From: Planctomycetes bacterium MalM25
Lineage (GTDB): Bacteria > Planctomycetota > Planctomycetia > Pirellulales > Lacipirellulaceae
NCBI GenBank assembly: GCA_007745835.1
Contig: CP036424.1
Span: forward strand, 767,001-831,000
DNA: 64,000 bases
Reading direction: 5' to 3'
Positions 42,728-51,502 of the stretch are shown in pieces. Made by a program: the position numbers and the translations under genes. Numbering within the stretch: the first letter of the stretch is position 1; every line of letters starts with the position of its first letter. The notes under the pieces are model-generated. The model had not been told where the DNA came from. It was given only the letters and a program-made list of their open reading frames with translations, and did not search any database.

Positions 42728-44992
42728 TTGGACTACCTCGCCGATCTCTTCGTGCGCCACCGCAACGCGGTCGGCTGGATGCTGTTGGCGGTGACCGCCG
42801 TAGCGGCCGCCGGCTACCTGGCGCCGGGGAACGGCTACCACCCGCTCGAGCGCTACGAGCAACGCCTCGAAGAGGACCCGCCGACGACCACGGAGCGAGT
42901 CCAATCTCGGTTCAACCTCGCGTCGAGCGACGCTTTTTTGATCGTGGAGGCCGACGATCTCTTCACGCCCGAAGCGATCGCCGCGGTGCGTCGGACAGTC
43001 GCCGAGGTCGAGTCGCTCGAGTTCGTTGGCAGCGTCTTCTGGATCGACCGCGTGCCGATCCTCAACGTGTTCGGCATCGCCGACCCGCTCGTCCCGCCGA
43101 ACGACGCCTCGCCTGAGGCGTTCCGCCAAGCGGAGGAGCGGCTGCGGGCGCACCCGCTCGCCGGTCAGCTGATCTCCGACGACGGCCGTTCGCTGCTGAT
43201 GCCGATCGTTTACGACTGGCTGCGGATGGACTCGGCCCGCACCGCGACCGAGACGCTGCTCGCCACCGCCCGCGAGGCGGCGGGCGACAACCTCGCCGCG
43301 GTCCGGCTGACCGGCCGTGCGCCACTGTTCGCCGATCAGCAGTCGGCTTTTGATCGCAACCAGATCGTCTTCCAAGCGATCGGTTACACCCTCGCGCTGA
43401 TCCTCTCGGCGTTGATGTTCCGCGGCGTGGCGGCCGTCCTGGTGGTCGCCGGGGCGCCCTGCTTGGGCGTCTTCTGGACGTTGGGCATCGTGAAGTTGCT
43501 CGGCGTGCCGGCGAACCCGCTGGCGGAGGTCGTCATGCCGGTGATGCTCGCCATGATCGGCCTGACGGACGGCGTTCACTTGCTGGTGCAGGTCCGCCGC
43601 CGCCGGGCCGAGGGCGACACGCCGGTCGAGGCGGCCCGTGACGCGATCTCCCGCGTCGGTCTCGCCTGCTGGCTCACCTCGCTCACGACGGCGATCGGTT
43701 TCGGCTCGCTGCTCTTGGCCGAGAGCGACTACGTGCAGGACTTCGGTCGCATCTGCATGATCGGCGTGTTCATCGCGTTCCTCGCCGTGGTGACCTTCAT
43801 CCCCTGGGTCAGCAGCACCTGGGTCGGCCGCTACATCGACCGCGGGCACGACCGCGACGTCATCGGGCGGGGCGTCGAGGGGCTACGCGGCATGATCGGC
43901 TTGATGATGCGCCGGCGGTACGCGGTGAGCGCCGTCTCGATTGCACTGACGGTCGGTCTCGGCCTGCTGTCGTTGCGGCTCACGCCCGATAACCGCATGA
44001 AGACCGCGATGCCCGCCAGCAGCCAGTCGTACAAGGCGCTCGAGTACGCCGACGAGCACTTCGGCGGGGTCGAGTTCTTCCGCGCCGAGATTCACTGGCC
44101 CGAGACGATGGCCTCCGACGACCCTCAGGTGCTCGCCGCGGTGCGCGACGTGGAACGTCTGATCGAGAAAGAGTCGCTGCTGTCGAGGCCGCTGTCGATT
44201 CGCTCGATGCTCGCCTCGTTCCCCGGTGACCCGGACGACCTCCCGACCCAGGCGACTTTCCTCTCGCTCATGCCGCGCGAGCTGCGGGCGTTCTTCCACG
44301 ACGAAGGGGAGCGGCGGGCGATCGTCTCCGTGCGGATGCAGGACCGCGGCATCGCCGCCTACACGCCGGTGTTCAACCGCCTTGAAGCCGGCTTCGCCGA
44401 GATGCAGCCCGCCTACCCCGGCTTCGAGTTCCGCCTGGAAGGCCAGCCGGTGCTGATCTCGCGTGACCTCTACCAGATCGTGAGCGACTTGCGGGCGAGC
44501 CTCGGCGCCGCGTCAGCGATCATTCTGGTGGTGCTCGGGTTCGTCTACCGGTCGATCCGTATCGGCCTTCTGTCGGTCGTGCCGAACCTCTTCCCGCTCG
44601 TCTTCACCGCGGGGCTACTGCTGTGGACCGGGAGCCCGCTCGACATGTCGAGCGTGTGCGCGTTCGTGGTCTGCCTGGGTATCGCGGTCGATGACACGAT
44701 CCACTTCCTCTCGCGTTTCAAGCAGGAACTGGAAGTGGACGGCGACATCGAAGCCGCCATCCGCCGGGCCTTTGTGGGGGTTGGTTCGGCGTTGGTGATG
44801 ACGACCGTCATCCTCTGCGCCGGTTTCGGCTCGATGCTCTGGAGCGAGCTGCCCGGCCACCGCGCCTTCGCCGCCATGGCGTGCAGCACGATTGCGGCCG
44901 CGGTGATCGGCGACCTGATCGCGTTGCCGGCGCTGCTGACGTGCTTCCACCCGAAGCAGAGTAGCCAGACGTCGGGGACCCGTGGCCGGTGA
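42728..44992 (+). CDS. RND-superfamily exporter, HAE3/MMPL type
   Basis: A 754-aa inner-membrane protein with two copies of the pattern one helix, periplasmic loop, five helices. The first sterol-sensing-like helix block begins near AIGYTLALILSALMFRG and includes VMPVMLAMIGLTDGVHLLVQ; the second includes SVCAFVVCLGIAVDDTIHFLSRFKQE. These conserved GLTDG/GIAVDD segments hold the proton-relay Asp residues. The family exports lipids or hydrophobic compounds, hopanoids among them. Start is a TTG at 42728; the next ATG would remove the start of the first helix. Confidence 0.87.
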   Translation: MDYLADLFVRHRNAVGWMLLAVTAVAAAGYLAPGNGYHPLERYEQRLEEDPPTTTERVQSRFNLASSDAFLIVEADDLFTPEAIAAVRRTVAEVESLEFVGSVFWIDRVPILNVFGIADPLVPPNDASPEAFRQAEERLRAHPLAGQLISDDGRSLLMPIVYDWLRMDSARTATETLLATAREAAGDNLAAVRLTGRAPLFADQQSAFDRNQIVFQAIGYTLALILSALMFRGVAAVLVVAGAPCLGVFWTLGIVKLLGVPANPLAEVVMPVMLAMIGLTDGVHLLVQVRRRRAEGDTPVEAARDAISRVGLACWLTSLTTAIGFGSLLLAESDYVQDFGRICMIGVFIAFLAVVTFIPWVSSTWVGRYIDRGHDRDVIGRGVEGLRGMIGLMMRRRYAVSAVSIALTVGLGLLSLRLTPDNRMKTAMPASSQSYKALEYADEHFGGVEFFRAEIHWPETMASDDPQVLAAVRDVERLIEKESLLSRPLSIRSMLASFPGDPDDLPTQATFLSLMPRELRAFFHDEGERRAIVSVRMQDRGIAAYTPVFNRLEAGFAEMQPAYPGFEFRLEGQPVLISRDLYQIVSDLRASLGAASAIILVVLGFVYRSIRIGLLSVVPNLFPLVFTAGLLLWTGSPLDMSSVCAFVVCLGIAVDDTIHFLSRFKQELEVDGDIEAAIRRAFVGVGSALVMTTVILCAGFGSMLWSELPGHRAFAAMACSTIAAAVIGDLIALPALLTCFHPKQSSQTSGTRGR

Positions 44993-45053
44993 GTGTCGTT
45001 TCGCATTACGATGTGGAGACTGACCACCGGCCACTGTCTACCGACGACTCCCC

Positions 45054-45476
45054 ATGAAGTCCTACCGCAAAGAGCTCTGGTTCAATCTGCCGGAGCGCAT
45101 GGCGTTCGAGAACATCACGCCGACGATCGAGCGGTGCCTCGAAGAGAGCGGCGTCCAGGAGGGCTTGCTCCTCTGCAACGCGATGCACATCACGGCGAGC
45201 GTCTTCATCAACGACGACGAACCCGGCCTGCACCGCGACTACAGGAAGTGGCTCGAGGAGCTGGCCCCGTTCGACGCCTCGCCCGAGCGTTACCACCACA
45301 ACCGGACCGGCGAGGACAACGCGGACGCGCACCACAAGCGCCAGATCATGGGCCGCGAGGTCGTCGTCGCCGTGACCGAGGGCCGCCTCGACTTCGGCCC
45401 CTGGGAACAGATCTTCTACGGCGAGTTCGACGGCCGCCGGAAGAAGCGGGTGCTGGTGAAGATCATCGGAGAGTGA
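45054..45476 (+). CDS. YjbQ/UPF0047 family protein
   Basis: A 140-aa cytosolic protein of the secondary thiamine-phosphate synthase-like family. Family pattern: [34 protein letters not shown], then [52 protein letters not shown], with conserved His residues. The enzyme class has weak thiamine phosphate synthase activity in E. coli, but its true reaction is not settled. It is a single gene, ending 14 nt inside the convergent P-loop gene. Confidence 0.87.
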   Translation: MKSYRKELWFNLPERMAFENITPTIERCLEESGVQEGLLLCNAMHITASVFINDDEPGLHRDYRKWLEELAPFDASPERYHHNRTGEDNADAHHKRQIMGREVVVAVTEGRLDFGPWEQIFYGEFDGRRKKRVLVKIIGE

Positions 45477-45999
45477 TCGCGTCGGCGTCTCGTGGCCGGC
45501 GGCAGTGGATCACGCGCAGATGGGCGTGCTCCGGCTTCGCCAAGTACGCCGCGGTCCGCTCGCGGATCTTCTTGTGCGTGCGGATCGCCCACAGCAGAAT
45601 CGAATCGCTCGACGCGAACGACTGACGCCAAGTCTCGCGGTTGCCGTTGCAGATTATTTCGCGACGAGCGGCGCGCCTCACGGTGCGTGGAACTAATCGC
45701 AGCAGGCATGTCGTCAAGGAATAGTCCAGCCAGATCAGAGTGGTCGCTCTCGGCCAGATCTGGTCACGAACCGCGGTGTAGTTGCCGTCGATAAACCAGG
45801 CTTCTTGACTGACCGTCTGCATGAGATCCTTGCGGAAGTCCTCGTCAGGCCGCGGCGTCCAGTTAGGCCCGTGGTACAGGTTATCGAGTTGGGTGTGCGA
45901 CGCCCCGATAAGCACGGCGAGTCTCGCCGCCAGCGTGCTCTTGCCCGCGCCGGTGCAACCGACGACGGCGATCCGGCGATCTAATTCGATGTCGAGCAC
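45463..45999 (-). CDS. Adenylate-kinase-like P-loop NTPase
   Basis: A 178-aa protein with Walker [10 protein letters not shown] (about 14-22), followed by a lid/substrate region [25 protein letters not shown] and [23 protein letters not shown]. This matches the small kinase-like proteins annotated as topology-modulation or FlaR-like. The start is GTG 45999. It overlaps yjbQ by 14 nt tail-to-tail. Likely a nucleotide-binding kinase of unknown substrate. Confidence 0.8.
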   Translation of the reverse strand: MLDIELDRRIAVVGCTGAGKSTLAARLAVLIGASHTQLDNLYHGPNWTPRPDEDFRKDLMQTVSQEAWFIDGNYTAVRDQIWPRATTLIWLDYSLTTCLLRLVPRTVRRAARREIICNGNRETWRQSFASSDSILLWAIRTHKKIRERTAAYLAKPEHAHLRVIHCRRPRDADAITLR

Positions 46000-46019
46000 G
46001 AGGCGAACCCACCGTACAA

Positions 46020-46056
46020 AGAAAGCCGCCCCGGGTCGATCGACCCGGGGCGGCTC
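46020..46056 (-). terminator. Rho-independent terminator of the flotillin operon
   Basis: 46025-46054 form a perfect 30-nt palindrome (GCCGCCCCGGGTCG...). On the minus strand it is followed by TTTCTTTG. It lies 30 nt after the flotillin stop and upstream of the P-loop gene. Confidence 0.88.
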
Positions 46057-46083
46057 GTTGATACTCGATTGCCGGCTGTCGGG

Positions 46084-47784
46084 TTAGGCCTGATCGGCCT
46101 TCTCCAGCGTCGCCCCGTTCTCTTCGGCTTTGCCGGTCGGGGCTTCGCCCTTCGCGTCGCCCCCCATGAAACGGGCGAGGTTCTCGGGGACGTCGATGCC
46201 GCCGACGTCACGGAGCACCTGCATCATCGGGGGCAGCGTGCCGGTCATGCCGTGCAGGAAGTCGGCCGTGTTGGAGCGGCCGTCCTTGCCCGTGCCGTTC
46301 TCCCAGACAACGACCTTATCGAACTTGATGTTGCTGATCGCCTGAGCGGAGGTCTCCGCCAAGTTATCGAGGTGCTCGAGCATCATGAGCTGGAACGCCT
46401 CGCGGGCGCCGCCACAGGCGCCGACGATCTGCTTGAGGCCTTCGCCCTTCTTGGCGAGGATCTCGTACTGGCCGCGGGCCTCCGCTTCGAGTTTCGCGTA
46501 GATGGCCGACGCTTCGCCCTCGGCCTCGAGCCGACGCTTCTCGGCCTCCGCCTCGGCGTCGACGATGATGCGGGCCTTCTCGGCCTTGGCGACCGCCTCG
46601 AGCTCGGCCCGCTTCTCCGCCTCGACCCGCTCGGCCTCGGCGAGGGCCGCCTTGGCCAGGGCGCGGTTCTGGATCTCGACGACGGCGGCTTCCGCTTCGC
46701 GCTTGGCGCCCTCGCCCCGTTCGTAGGCCTCGGCCCGCTGGACGAGCAGTTCCGCCTGCGAGGTGGCGACCTTTGCTTCGGCGATGTTCTCGCCGTCGAC
46801 CGCCGAGGCGTTCGCTTCGGCGACGGCGACACGCTTCTCGCGCTCCGCGTCCTTGACCTGCACCTCACGCTGGAACTCGGCCTGGCGTTCGCCGACCGTT
46901 TGCTCTTTGAGCATGTTGGCGATCTGGACCGCCTTGTCTCGCTCGGCCGCCTTCTCGCCGACGGTCTGCTCTTTGAGCAGCTCGGCGATGCGGACCGCCT
47001 GCTCGCGTTCGGCCTCGCGAGTGCCGATCTCGCGGAGCTTCGTGGCGCCCGCGACCTCGACCGCCCGCTCGCGTTCGGCGTCGGCCACGCGGATGGCGCC
47101 CTTCTTCTCTTCGTCGGCCACGTCGCCGCGGGCCTGCTGGATCGCCTCGCTGGCCGCCTTCTGGCCGATGGCGTCGATGTAGCCCGATTCGTCCGTGATG
47201 TCCGTGATGTTAACGTTGATCAGCACGAGGCCGATCTTCTTGAGCTCCGGCTCGACCGAGTTCTGGATGTGCTGCAGGAAGGCGTCGCGGTCGCGGTTGA
47301 TGTCTTCGATCCCCATCGACGCGACCACCTGACGCAGCTGACCGAAGATGATCTCTTCGGCCTGCTTGCGGATCTCGTCGGTCGATAGTTCGAGCAGACG
47401 GATCGAGGCGTTGTTCATCAGCTCCGGATCGGTGCCGATCGCCACGGTGAACACGCTCGGCACGTTCACGCGGATGTTCTCGATCGACAGGGCGCCGCGG
47501 AGCGGGATCTCGATCTGGATCGGGTCGAGGCTCAGGTAGCGGAAGCCCTGCACGAAGGGGATCACGTACGTCGCACCGCCGTGGATGGTCTTCGCCGTCT
47601 GCCCTCCCCCGACCAGCATGCCGTACTTAACCAGCACCTGGTTGCTGCTGCAACGCTTGAGCGTCGACTTGATGAACGCGAAGAGGAAGCCCAAGAGGAC
47701 AACGATGGCCGCCGGGATGCCGACCGCGTAAAAGAGGCCTGGTATCTCGGATAACGGGAGCAGAACGGTGTCTAGGGGTTTCAT
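46084..47784 (-). CDS. Flotillin-family SPFH membrane protein (YqiK/FloT type)
   Basis: A 566-aa protein. An N-terminal helix (about 15-38) is followed by an SPFH/Band-7 domain (CSSNQVLVKYGMLVG, ATYVIPFVQGFRYLSLDPIQIEIPL, IRVNVPSVFTVAIGTDPELMNNA). A very long Ala/Glu/Arg coiled coil (about 210-440) precedes the flotillin C-domain (FQLMMLEHLDNLAETSAQAISNIKFDKVVVWENG). It should oligomerise into lipid-ordered membrane patches. The upstream gene encodes an NfeD-like partner, the usual pairing; gap 33 nt, shared terminator at 46020. Confidence 0.93.
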   Translation of the reverse strand: MKPLDTVLLPLSEIPGLFYAVGIPAAIVVLLGFLFAFIKSTLKRCSSNQVLVKYGMLVGGGQTAKTIHGGATYVIPFVQGFRYLSLDPIQIEIPLRGALSIENIRVNVPSVFTVAIGTDPELMNNASIRLLELSTDEIRKQAEEIIFGQLRQVVASMGIEDINRDRDAFLQHIQNSVEPELKKIGLVLINVNITDITDESGYIDAIGQKAASEAIQQARGDVADEEKKGAIRVADAERERAVEVAGATKLREIGTREAEREQAVRIAELLKEQTVGEKAAERDKAVQIANMLKEQTVGERQAEFQREVQVKDAEREKRVAVAEANASAVDGENIAEAKVATSQAELLVQRAEAYERGEGAKREAEAAVVEIQNRALAKAALAEAERVEAEKRAELEAVAKAEKARIIVDAEAEAEKRRLEAEGEASAIYAKLEAEARGQYEILAKKGEGLKQIVGACGGAREAFQLMMLEHLDNLAETSAQAISNIKFDKVVVWENGTGKDGRSNTADFLHGMTGTLPPMMQVLRDVGGIDVPENLARFMGGDAKGEAPTGKAEENGATLEKADQA

Positions 47785-47817
47785 GGTATTGGCTCCTGCT
47801 TTTGGTGCGGTGGTGCT

Positions 47818-48420
47818 TTATGAATTCTGACCGGCCGGAGTGACCCGGACGGTGTCGCTCGAAACGACCTCGCTCACGGTCACCTTCGCCCCGGTGGCGA
47901 GTGACGAATCGTGGTCCGTCACGGCTTGGTACTCAGCGGTGCGGCCCTGCAAGTAGAGGTGAACTTTGCCTGCGCGTTCGTTCCTCGCGGCGATCGGCAC
48001 GTAGACCTCCGCGGGCTTGCCAACGGCGTTGTGGATATCGGCATTGCCCGAGGTCTCGAGCTTGAACAGCTCCTTGAAGGCCCGGTAGACGGCGTACATC
48101 GCTCCGTAGCCGGCGACGCATCCCAGACCGATCGAAACGCCCGGGGGCTGATCCATCGAGTCGAGCAACCCGCCTATCAGTCCAAAGAAGGTCGCCGCCG
48201 CCGCGAGGGTGCGCAGCGAGAGCATCTCGAAGAACCAGAACCCGGATTGATCGGTCGATCCATCCGCATCGATCCCCTCCGCGTCGAGCCCGCCGGCATC
48301 GACGTCCATGCCGTCGCCGAGGCCGCCGTCGTCTCCTCCCAGGAGCATCATGGCGAACTGGGACAGCAGCAGAACGCCGCCACCGATCGCGGAGTACAGG
48401 TAGATGGATTCGAGCGCCAT
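47818..48420 (-). CDS. NfeD-like membrane protein, flotillin partner
   Basis: A 200-aa protein with a helix at the N-terminus (about 5-27), an acidic Gly/Asp-rich loop (LGGDDGGLGDGMDVDAGG), two more hydrophobic segments (FFEMLSLRTLAAAATFFGLIGGLL and VSIGLGCVAGYGAMYAVYRAF), and a C-terminal OB-type domain (VGKPAEVYVPIAARNERAGKVHLYL...GAKVTVSEVVSSDTVRV). This is the NfeD/YqiJ layout and genomic partnership with flotillin. It is the first gene of the operon, with its promoter somewhere in 48421-48708. Confidence 0.87.
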   Translation of the reverse strand: MALESIYLYSAIGGGVLLLSQFAMMLLGGDDGGLGDGMDVDAGGLDAEGIDADGSTDQSGFWFFEMLSLRTLAAAATFFGLIGGLLDSMDQPPGVSIGLGCVAGYGAMYAVYRAFKELFKLETSGNADIHNAVGKPAEVYVPIAARNERAGKVHLYLQGRTAEYQAVTDHDSSLATGAKVTVSEVVSSDTVRVTPAGQNS

Positions 48421-48708
48421 GGTTCACGCCTGGAGGCGGAAGGACGGAGAAGGAACGCCACGCGGCGGGTCGCCGGCGGTGGTCGCACGGGGCGGGGTTG
48501 AGCATAATTCGCCACCCCGCCGGCGATCTTGCCGACGAAACCGCATGAGCCGAGGAGAATCGCTTCGCCCGGTTGGCGGCGCGTATCCTCCCCCTTCTCC
48601 GGCCCAGAGTCAAAGAAAGGTAGCTCGTAGACGCGCGCCGCCGCGGCCGGTACGCTCACCCCCTCGCACACGCTGCTGCTGGTCCAATCCCTCCAAACCG
48701 ACTTACCC

Positions 48709-49317
48709 GTGGCCAAACGCCGCCCCCACAAGCCGAACCGCCGCCGAGGCGGGCCCCCACGCCAACAGGGCGGGGGACAACGGGGTGGGGGCTCTTCGGC
48801 CCTCAAGCTCCGCCAACTGCCCGGCGGGCGGGGCTGGGCCCTGGCGCCGCGGCCTTGCGCTGCGGAGCGGGCCGAGGACCTGGACGAGGTCCGCCAGATG
48901 GTCGAAGGGGGCGAGACCGAGATCGCCACCGAGGAGCTCCGCTACCTGCTGGCGGGGTGCCCCGAGCTGCTCGAGGCGCACGTGCTGCTCGGCCAGCTCG
49001 CGCTGTTGCCAGACGAGTCCTCGGCGTCGGACATCGAGCTGGCGCGGGGCCACTTCGGCTTCGCGTTCCAGCTCGGCGAGAAGGCGTTGAACGCCGCCGG
49101 CTGCCGCGGCCCCCTGCCCGGCGACGAGCCCGACAACGCCCCCTGGCACGAGGCGGCCCGCGGCCTCGCCTGGTGCTTCGAGAAGCAGCAGAACCCGAAG
49201 ATGGCCGATCAGGTCGCCGCGACCGTGAAGCGGTTCGACCCGAACGACCCGGCCGAAGTCGTTGTGATGCTCGACGAGCTACGAGCAGGCGGGCTGCCGA
49301 TCGTTGAGTTGGGTTAG
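48709..49317 (+). CDS. Hypothetical protein with basic Gly/Arg-rich N-terminus and TPR-like helices
   Basis: A 202-aa cytosolic protein starting at GTG 48709. Residues 1-30 are Arg/Lys/Gly/Gln-rich (RRPHKPNRRRGGPPRQQ), likely nucleic-acid-binding or disordered. From about 55 to the end come helix pairs of TPR type: ATEELRYLLAGCPELLEAHVLLGQLAL, FAFQLGEKALNAAG, WHEAARGLAWCFEKQQNPKMADQVAATVKRFDPNDP. A conserved planctomycete hypothetical in appearance; no function can be stated. Confidence 0.72.
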   Translation: MAKRRPHKPNRRRGGPPRQQGGGQRGGGSSALKLRQLPGGRGWALAPRPCAAERAEDLDEVRQMVEGGETEIATEELRYLLAGCPELLEAHVLLGQLALLPDESSASDIELARGHFGFAFQLGEKALNAAGCRGPLPGDEPDNAPWHEAARGLAWCFEKQQNPKMADQVAATVKRFDPNDPAEVVVMLDELRAGGLPIVELG

Positions 49318-49349
49318 CCGTCGCTTGGTCGATGCAGGCTTTTGTGTTA

Positions 49350-49946
49350 TTCGATTGAAACACAAAGGAACGAAGGAACGACGATCCGTTTGGCCGAGCT
49401 AGGTTGGCGGGTTCGAAGCGGTCTCGATATCGAACGCTTCCCAGAACTCGGCTTGATGGGAGCTGCCGATCTCAACGCCGACTTGGTAGATAGCGATTTG
49501 GATGGCGATCAAGGTGGTCAGCAGTAGTAGGCCGGTGAGTGAATAGTGTTTATGACTCGTGTCGATCGACTTCTTCCGTGCAACCATCCAGGCGGCGGCA
49601 GCTGAGAGGATAGAGAGAGTTCCGCAGAAGAACGGCAAGGCTAGTGAACTATCTACAGGAAAGACACCATTTCTAGCGGACTGAAGAAAAACGAGTCCTG
49701 TGAAGACAAACGCTCCTAACCCCAGTCCACTTGCGACGATCAACCATCGGTGCTGAGACGAGCGTTTTCCGAAGAGGGCGCTGAGCAGCAGAAGCAGGGT
49801 CAGGGGTAGCGATGCCAGGGTCATCCACTGCATCGCAAAGTAAACGCTGACCATACCTGCGTGGAACTCTACTGGATGCTGCTTGATGGTTTTGCTTTGA
49901 ATCGAGGGGGCGGCCGTCGTTCCTTTGTTCCTTCGTGTTTATCGAA
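49350..49946. repeat. Inverted-repeat-flanked cassette (locus 4 of the iterated-word family)
   Basis: The left arm 49350-49383 and right arm 49915-49946 are inverted copies. The inner 25 nt (49359-49383 versus 49915-49939) match at 23 positions, extended by TTCGAT after a 2-nt gap. Each arm contains GGAACGA/GGAACAA twice. They enclose one minus-strand membrane-protein gene of visibly lower G+C. Confidence 0.7.
49399..49854 (-). CDS. Hypothetical four-helix membrane protein inside an inverted-repeat cassette
   Basis: A 151-aa protein with four hydrophobic helices (about 5-28, 38-58, 70-90, 103-124) and a short acidic tail (QAEFWEAFDIETASNPPT). Its codons use A/T third positions far more than neighbouring genes, so it looks recently acquired. 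It sits alone between inverted arms at 49350 and 49915. No family recognised. Because no recombinase is present, movement would have to be provided in trans, if the structure is mobile at all. Confidence 0.65.
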   Translation of the reverse strand: MVSVYFAMQWMTLASLPLTLLLLLSALFGKRSSQHRWLIVASGLGLGAFVFTGLVFLQSARNGVFPVDSSLALPFFCGTLSILSAAAAWMVARKKSIDTSHKHYSLTGLLLLTTLIAIQIAIYQVGVEIGSSHQAEFWEAFDIETASNPPT

Positions 49947-49957
49947 CCCCAAGCAGG

Positions 49958-51343
49958 TCACGGCAGCTTGATCGGCCCCAGCTCCCACTTCACCGGCAGG
50001 GTGTAAACGCCCGTCGGCGACTCGTAGACCCAGGTCAGCTCCTTCGGATCAACCTCTTCGTCTTCGGCTTCCTCTTCTTCTCCTGCGATCGGCTCGTCGA
50101 ACGAGTAGAGCTCGCCTCCCGACAGATCGAACAGGTACGCGACCCCGATTTCATCGCCGGTCTGCATGGTGGTCTCGAAGCCGGCGTGCTCGATGCGTTC
50201 GCCGTTCGGCTTGAGCAGATAAGAGTGGTTCTGGAAGACCCACCCCCGGTGCGATGCGAGGGCGTCGCCCGCGTTGTGCAGCCGGACCCGCATGTGCAGC
50301 TCCCAGATGGCGTTCTGCTGTGTGAACTTGTCGAGCGTGACCGTTGACTCGCCGAATTCGAGCTCCACCGGCAGCTCAGCGGCGCCAACCCGCTTCACCA
50401 CGAACTCATGCTTCGCCGCGGGCACGAGAGCGGTGAGCTCGCCCGACACGGTTTCGATCCGTTCGACCGTGCGTGGTGGCGGCAGCAGCGAGAGGACCAT
50501 CTGCAACGCCTGCTCGCCGGGTGTCGCCTCGAGCTCGATCGATTGCTCTTCCATCCGGGGAGCGAGTTCCTGGCCTGACGAGTCGGTCACTGTCACCGCT
50601 CCGAGGGGCTGCGAGATCGCGATCGGCCGGAGCCTCGGTTCCCAGGCGACCTCGATCTGCACGTCGAGCCGCGATTCGGTCTCGTCCCGCAGGCCGCGCG
50701 TCGCCGCGAGGCTGAGCGCCTCGAAGCGGAACGGCCCGCCGTACGACGCGGCCCCGACACGGCGGCCCGCGCCCGGGTCACGCTCGACGAGCGTGAGCTC
50801 GCCCTCCTCGCCGTACGGGTAGACGCCCAGCTTGGCTTCGTCGAGCAGTTGATCGATGGCCGACCAGAAGGGCTCGTCCACCAACGCCAGGGTCACGAGG
50901 CGCTCGTCCCCCTCGCCGCCGAACGCTTCGCGGTTGTCGAGGAAGCGGTTGCCGGTCTGCTTCTCCAGTTCGGCGAGGACCTCGGTGATCGGCTGCTTGG
51001 TCACTTTCAGCGTAACCCGTGAGGCGCCGGTCGCCCGCCGGGCGATGCAGCGCTCGGCGCGGAGCTTGAGCCGCTCGAGCGCCATCCGCACGGGGATCGG
51101 GATCGCCTCGTTCGACTCGGGGATGAGCGCGAGCAGACGCTCGGCGGACTCGGTCGATTTTTCGGCGAGCTCAGAGAGTTCCCGCTCGGCGGCGACACGG
51201 ATCAGCGGTTCGTCCGACCCGAGGTTCTCGACCAAAGCCTCCAGACGCCCTTCGAGGGGGCTCGCCTCGTCGGCGCGGAGCGATCCCGCCAACGCGAGCA
51301 GGGCCAGGCAGAACGTGGCGACGCGGGTCGTGTGGGTCATCAT
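49958..51343 (-). CDS. Secreted hypothetical protein with an STN-like domain
   Basis: A 461-aa protein. Signal peptide residues 1-24 (ending LRA), then a HEAT-like helical stretch (LVENLGSDEPLIRVAAERELSELAEKSTESAERLLALIP). A short domain follows with VTLKVTKQPITEVLAELEKQTGNRFLD, the pattern of secretin/TonB short N-terminal (STN) domains, then WSAIDQLLDEAKLGVYPYG. The rest is beta-rich, with an acidic loop (EEEEAEDEEVD) near the C-terminus. Probably periplasmic and possibly a partner of a secretion or surface complex; function unknown. Confidence 0.72.
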   Translation of the reverse strand: MMTHTTRVATFCLALLALAGSLRADEASPLEGRLEALVENLGSDEPLIRVAAERELSELAEKSTESAERLLALIPESNEAIPIPVRMALERLKLRAERCIARRATGASRVTLKVTKQPITEVLAELEKQTGNRFLDNREAFGGEGDERLVTLALVDEPFWSAIDQLLDEAKLGVYPYGEEGELTLVERDPGAGRRVGAASYGGPFRFEALSLAATRGLRDETESRLDVQIEVAWEPRLRPIAISQPLGAVTVTDSSGQELAPRMEEQSIELEATPGEQALQMVLSLLPPPRTVERIETVSGELTALVPAAKHEFVVKRVGAAELPVELEFGESTVTLDKFTQQNAIWELHMRVRLHNAGDALASHRGWVFQNHSYLLKPNGERIEHAGFETTMQTGDEIGVAYLFDLSGGELYSFDEPIAGEEEEAEDEEVDPKELTWVYESPTGVYTLPVKWELGPIKLP

Positions 51344-51502
51344 GGCGCGAACGGGGCGGTTGGAGGGGTCGCTTTGATTCTAAGCGGGATCGGCCGGCGG
51401 GTCTGCAACGACTCGTCCTCCGACCCGCCCCAGTCCGCGGCATAGGTTTGCAAGGGGCGAAACGGCCCTCGCACGCCCTGCACCCGCTCCGAGCCGACTC
51501 CG

